Of a stretch of DNA of 64,000 nt, positions 61,650-64,000 are shown piece by piece. Source of the stretch: Pelotomaculum isophthalicicum JI (GTDB lineage Bacteria > Bacillota > Desulfotomaculia > Desulfotomaculales > Pelotomaculaceae); assembly GCF_029478095.1 (NCBI RefSeq), contig NZ_JAKOAV010000021.1, forward strand, positions 1 to 64,000, in the 5' to 3' direction. The first letter of the stretch is position 1, and each line of letters begins with the position of its first letter. The notes under the pieces are model-generated. The model was not told where the DNA came from. It did no database searches and saw only the letters and a program-made list of their open reading frames with translations. Made by a program: the position numbers and the translations under genes.

Positions 61650-63047
61650 TTATTCGCATTTCCGGCACGCGTATTGCGCCTGGCGCCCGCCCCTGCGCTC
61701 TTCCTGAATACCGTCAGCAACAACGCCCCAGCGCGCCGCCTTTTGATCCAGGGATTCGGCTACAGGGCCGTCCAGGATAGTTTCAGCTCCCGGGTGAGTG
61801 GGAAGGGCCCCCGACTCGGCCACGATTGCCCGCAGCGCATCCGGATTGTCGATGATCGGGCAGGGCCGCAGGTGATTTTTGCAGAAGGGCTGGCGCTTTT
61901 GGAAGGACGCGAATAGGGACGAACGCAGTACTTCCAGCAGGGTCTTCTCATTAATGTTATCGACGGCGAAGTGGACGAAGGCACAGGGTTCCACATCTCC
62001 GGCGGCGTTGATGTGGAAATACCGCCGCCCGCCGGCAATGCAGCCGCCGGTCATTTCACCGTCGTTCCAGAAGTCGGCCAGCAAGATCGGCTTATTGGCG
62101 CGGATGTACGGGATGCGCCCGGCCAGGTAGGCCCGCTGCTCCGCCGTCACCATCAGCCCCGGATCCGGATCACGGCCGATGGGGATATAATGGAACAACC
62201 ACCCGTACGCGACTCCTTTATCAACCAGGAAGTCGATAAAGTCGTCGCTGGTGACTTCCATTACATTATCCCGGGTGACGGTAATCGACACTCCCAATAT
62301 GGCTCCCTTTTCCTTCAACAAGTCCATGGCCTTTATTACTTTGTCAAAGGCTCCGGCGCCGCGGCGGGCGTCGGTTCGTTCCCGCCATCCCTCCAGGCTG
62401 ATGGCCGGCGACAGGTTCCCCACCTCCACAATTTTGTCGGCCGCTTCCTCGTCGATTAGCGTGCCGTTGGTATAAGCCATGAAAGCCATGTCGCTGTGTT
62501 TACCGGCCAACTCGAACAGCCGCGGGTAAGCGAACGGTTCACCGCCGGACATGACCGCCCAGTAAATGCCCAGTTCCTTGGCCTCGGTAAAGAGTTGGTC
62601 CAATCTTTCATAGCTCAGCGAATCTTTTTTCGCGTACTTGCCGGCCCAGCAGCCCTCGCAGGCCAGGTTGCAGGCGCCGGTCGGGTCCACCAGGAAGAAG
62701 TTTGGGACATTTACCCCGTGTTTTTGCGACATCTGCGCCTGTTTTGAAATGCCGAAGAGCATGGCGTTGATAAACCAGTTATAGACCAGGCAATGCTTGA
62801 CGTTGGGGTGTGTCGCGACGAACAGCCGGTTGACAAAAGTCCGGATGGCCGGGTTTTGCCGGTAGGCCAGGGCTAACTGCTCCACCTGTTCCTTGTGTTC
62901 TTTCTTGATGGCGAGCAACTTTGCCAGGTTAAAAATTTTGGGCAAGTTTACTTCGGAGTCTTTTTCGAGGTAGCCCAGAGCCTGACGGAGAATCTGTTCC
63001 TTTACAAAGTTTTTGGCGAAGTCGAGATTCGCTGCTTTCCCCTGCAT
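61650..63047 (-). CDS. radical SAM protein with C-terminal Cys-rich (SPASM-like) region
   Basis: 465 residues. The N-terminal ~110 residues are helical. The radical SAM cluster motif CNLACEGC follows, then MSGGEPFAY and ISLEGW, the SAM-contact strands. Later cysteines in MTGGCIAGGRRY, VEPCAFVHF and FCKNHLRPCPI would bind auxiliary clusters. The last two cysteines are in YACRKCE. The start ATG follows GGAGGTAACAGAGGA. Substrate unknown; it is operonic with plsX and follows a regulator, so a membrane-lipid modification is possible (inference). Confidence 0.9.
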   Translation of the reverse strand: MQGKAANLDFAKNFVKEQILRQALGYLEKDSEVNLPKIFNLAKLLAIKKEHKEQVEQLALAYRQNPAIRTFVNRLFVATHPNVKHCLVYNWFINAMLFGISKQAQMSQKHGVNVPNFFLVDPTGACNLACEGCWAGKYAKKDSLSYERLDQLFTEAKELGIYWAVMSGGEPFAYPRLFELAGKHSDMAFMAYTNGTLIDEEAADKIVEVGNLSPAISLEGWRERTDARRGAGAFDKVIKAMDLLKEKGAILGVSITVTRDNVMEVTSDDFIDFLVDKGVAYGWLFHYIPIGRDPDPGLMVTAEQRAYLAGRIPYIRANKPILLADFWNDGEMTGGCIAGGRRYFHINAAGDVEPCAFVHFAVDNINEKTLLEVLRSSLFASFQKRQPFCKNHLRPCPIIDNPDALRAIVAESGALPTHPGAETILDGPVAESLDQKAARWGVVADGIQEERRGGRQAQYACRKCE

Positions 63048-63171
63048 TCCTCTGTTACCTCCATGTTAGTATAATTTTTCCCTTCCTTTTGTGGTTGTTA
63101 AAGAAAAGTTAAAAAAAATTATATGCATGGTCACCTCCCTGACGCGAGTTTAATAAAGATGCACCCACATA

Positions 63172-63211
63172 TCTTTTGGTTTTACCAGTAAAACACAAAA
63201 CACCAAAAAGA
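63172..63211. promoter_or_regulatory. large interrupted palindrome upstream of the radical SAM gene
   Basis: TCTTTTGGTTTT at 63172 is mirrored by AAAACACCAAAAAGA ending at 63211, with an inner GTTTTAC-CA-GTAAAAC (63179-63194) perfect repeat. A related TCTTTTGGG stretch lies upstream of the regulator gene near 63952-63966. The shared motif suggests a binding site for the regulator encoded at 63235-63927. Confidence 0.5.
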
Positions 63212-63234
63212 CCAAATAACTGCCCAAAAAAATT

Positions 63235-63927
63235 TTATATTGCCCGTTCTAAAGCATCACTCAAAAATTTTACCAGTAATTTATTCTCTTTGGAGCTAAA
63301 TTCCGAAATATATTTTTGGAGCCGGCCCACTTCGTCAGCCAACTGGCCATTTATGACGTCATGCATATTTTTGACCGTTGCTCCCAGCGCCGTGCCCGCG
63401 AACAAGCTCAGGATCAGTTCTGGCCTGAGGGCCGGCTGCAGCAGATTTTTCATCATTTTTACGGCTTTTGTACCTAAATTTTGAATGTAAACAATTAATA
63501 CGGCTATTATATATGCGCTGATTATTATCGGCGCCTCGGTGGCCGGCATCTCTTTCAGGAGGTCATCAATAATTTTTTTCGAGCCGTGCTTTTTAACATT
63601 TTCAAATATTTCGAGAAGTTTTTCCCGGGCAGCGTGCCATTCTTCCATATGGTCGATTTCTTCTTTTTCTTTCAGGAATAATTCCCCGGCTTTTGGGGTC
63701 GGAAGAAATAGAAGAACCGAACGCCCCGAGTATCTTTCTTCACGGCTTACGGAATATTCGCTGCGCAAATAACCTTCTTTCTCTAGTTCCTTTAAGATGT
63801 CGTATGCCGTCCACTTGCTGACCCCCAGCGCCTCGGCTACGGTGATATAATGCACGGGTGTACCGGTATTTTCGTATATTTTTTTAATCTTGTGTAAAAA
63901 CTCTTTTCTTCGCCGGGTCAAAGTCAT
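63235..63927 (-). CDS. winged-helix transcriptional regulator with membrane-associated C-terminal part
   Basis: About 230 residues from ATG 63927, which follows GGAGTGA. The N-terminal ~70 residues are a winged helix (ITVAEALGVSKWTAYDILKE, LEKEGYLRSEYS). A helical linker follows, then a hydrophobic stretch (APIIISAYIIAVLIVYIQNL) and a Gly/Ala segment (LILSLFAGTALGATVKNMHD) that could touch or enter the membrane. I do not recognise the family beyond the DNA-binding fold. It probably controls the radical SAM-plsX genes downstream and itself. Confidence 0.75.
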   Translation of the reverse strand: MTLTRRRKEFLHKIKKIYENTGTPVHYITVAEALGVSKWTAYDILKELEKEGYLRSEYSVSREERYSGRSVLLFLPTPKAGELFLKEKEEIDHMEEWHAAREKLLEIFENVKKHGSKKIIDDLLKEMPATEAPIIISAYIIAVLIVYIQNLGTKAVKMMKNLLQPALRPELILSLFAGTALGATVKNMHDVINGQLADEVGRLQKYISEFSSKENKLLVKFLSDALERAI

Positions 63928-64000
63928 CAATCTCACTCCGGTTATAAACATTATCCCAAAAGACCCAAAATCCTATGCATATAATAACCCGGTCTATAGA

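Overview
The window reads as chromosome of a spore-forming, anaerobic, Gram-positive Clostridia, most like the Desulfotomaculum/Pelotomaculum group (inference). Reasons: a spoVAC-spoVAD-spoVAE locus, a YabG-like domain, TRAP (MtrB), strong AGGAGG-type ribosome binding sites with many TTG/GTG starts, 2-hydroxyacyl-CoA dehydratase-type activases, a GltD-MvhD flavoprotein fusion and sigma-54/GGDEF/HD-GYP signalling. No rRNA, tRNA or CRISPR array was seen.

Layout. 1-4.7 kb (minus): the 5' end of a group IIC intron abutting a hairpin, then a Zn-ribbon protein, efp, an M24 peptidase, aroQ, pmbA and a lone YabG-like domain. 4.8-9.4 kb: a KtrB/TrkH potassium channel, then an M-box (Mg2+) riboswitch driving a PRC-barrel/MgtE_N/CBS protein and an Nramp-related transporter with the NRMT (Mg2+) site signature. 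9.4-18.9 kb: a thioredoxin reductase-like flavoprotein, an AT-rich orphan, a MEDS-PAS-PAS-GGDEF-HD-GYP sensor, pspA with two companions, a phosphoesterase and two small ferritin-like proteins. 18.9-27.3 kb: the GltD-MvhD fusion, a FabK/nitronate monooxygenase-like enzyme, a second M24 peptidase, apgM, DedA and pfkA. 27.3-32.7 kb (minus): mtrB, dnaE, trmL and nth. 32.9-43.0 kb: DUF4912 protein, GH57 branching enzyme, Hpt protein, SIR2-like protein, a 5'-eroded histidine kinase, and a sigma-54 activator next to a sigma-54 promoter driving a GNAT-acyl-CoA synthetase pair. 43-52.3 kb (minus): DHH phosphoesterase, DUF2953, trpS, site-2 protease, DHH-CBS-CCA transferase, a DUF4445 gene fragment, lysA and trpB2. 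52.4-57.7 kb: three split dehydratase-activase genes and spoVAC/D/E. 57.7-60.2 kb: a decay zone with a cytochrome b5/ferritin-like fragment and an EmrAB-type efflux operon reduced to fragments around an intact TetR gene and its operators. 60.3-64 kb: a regulator, radical SAM protein, plsX and a fabH remnant.

How parts connect. The Mg2+ riboswitch, the cytoplasmic MgtE_N/CBS protein and the NRMT-like carrier look like one magnesium-uptake unit. TRAP is encoded here, and six correctly spaced (G/U)AG triplets cover the ribosome binding site and start codon of trpB2, which suggests translational repression by TRAP. The sigma-54 activator, -24/-12 promoter, acetyltransferase and AMP-forming ligase form a plausible AcuA/AcsA-like control unit. 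A degenerate 7-bp repeat family (CTGACTA-like) sits in at least four intergenic places, usually right after stop codons, and separates spoVAC from spoVAD.
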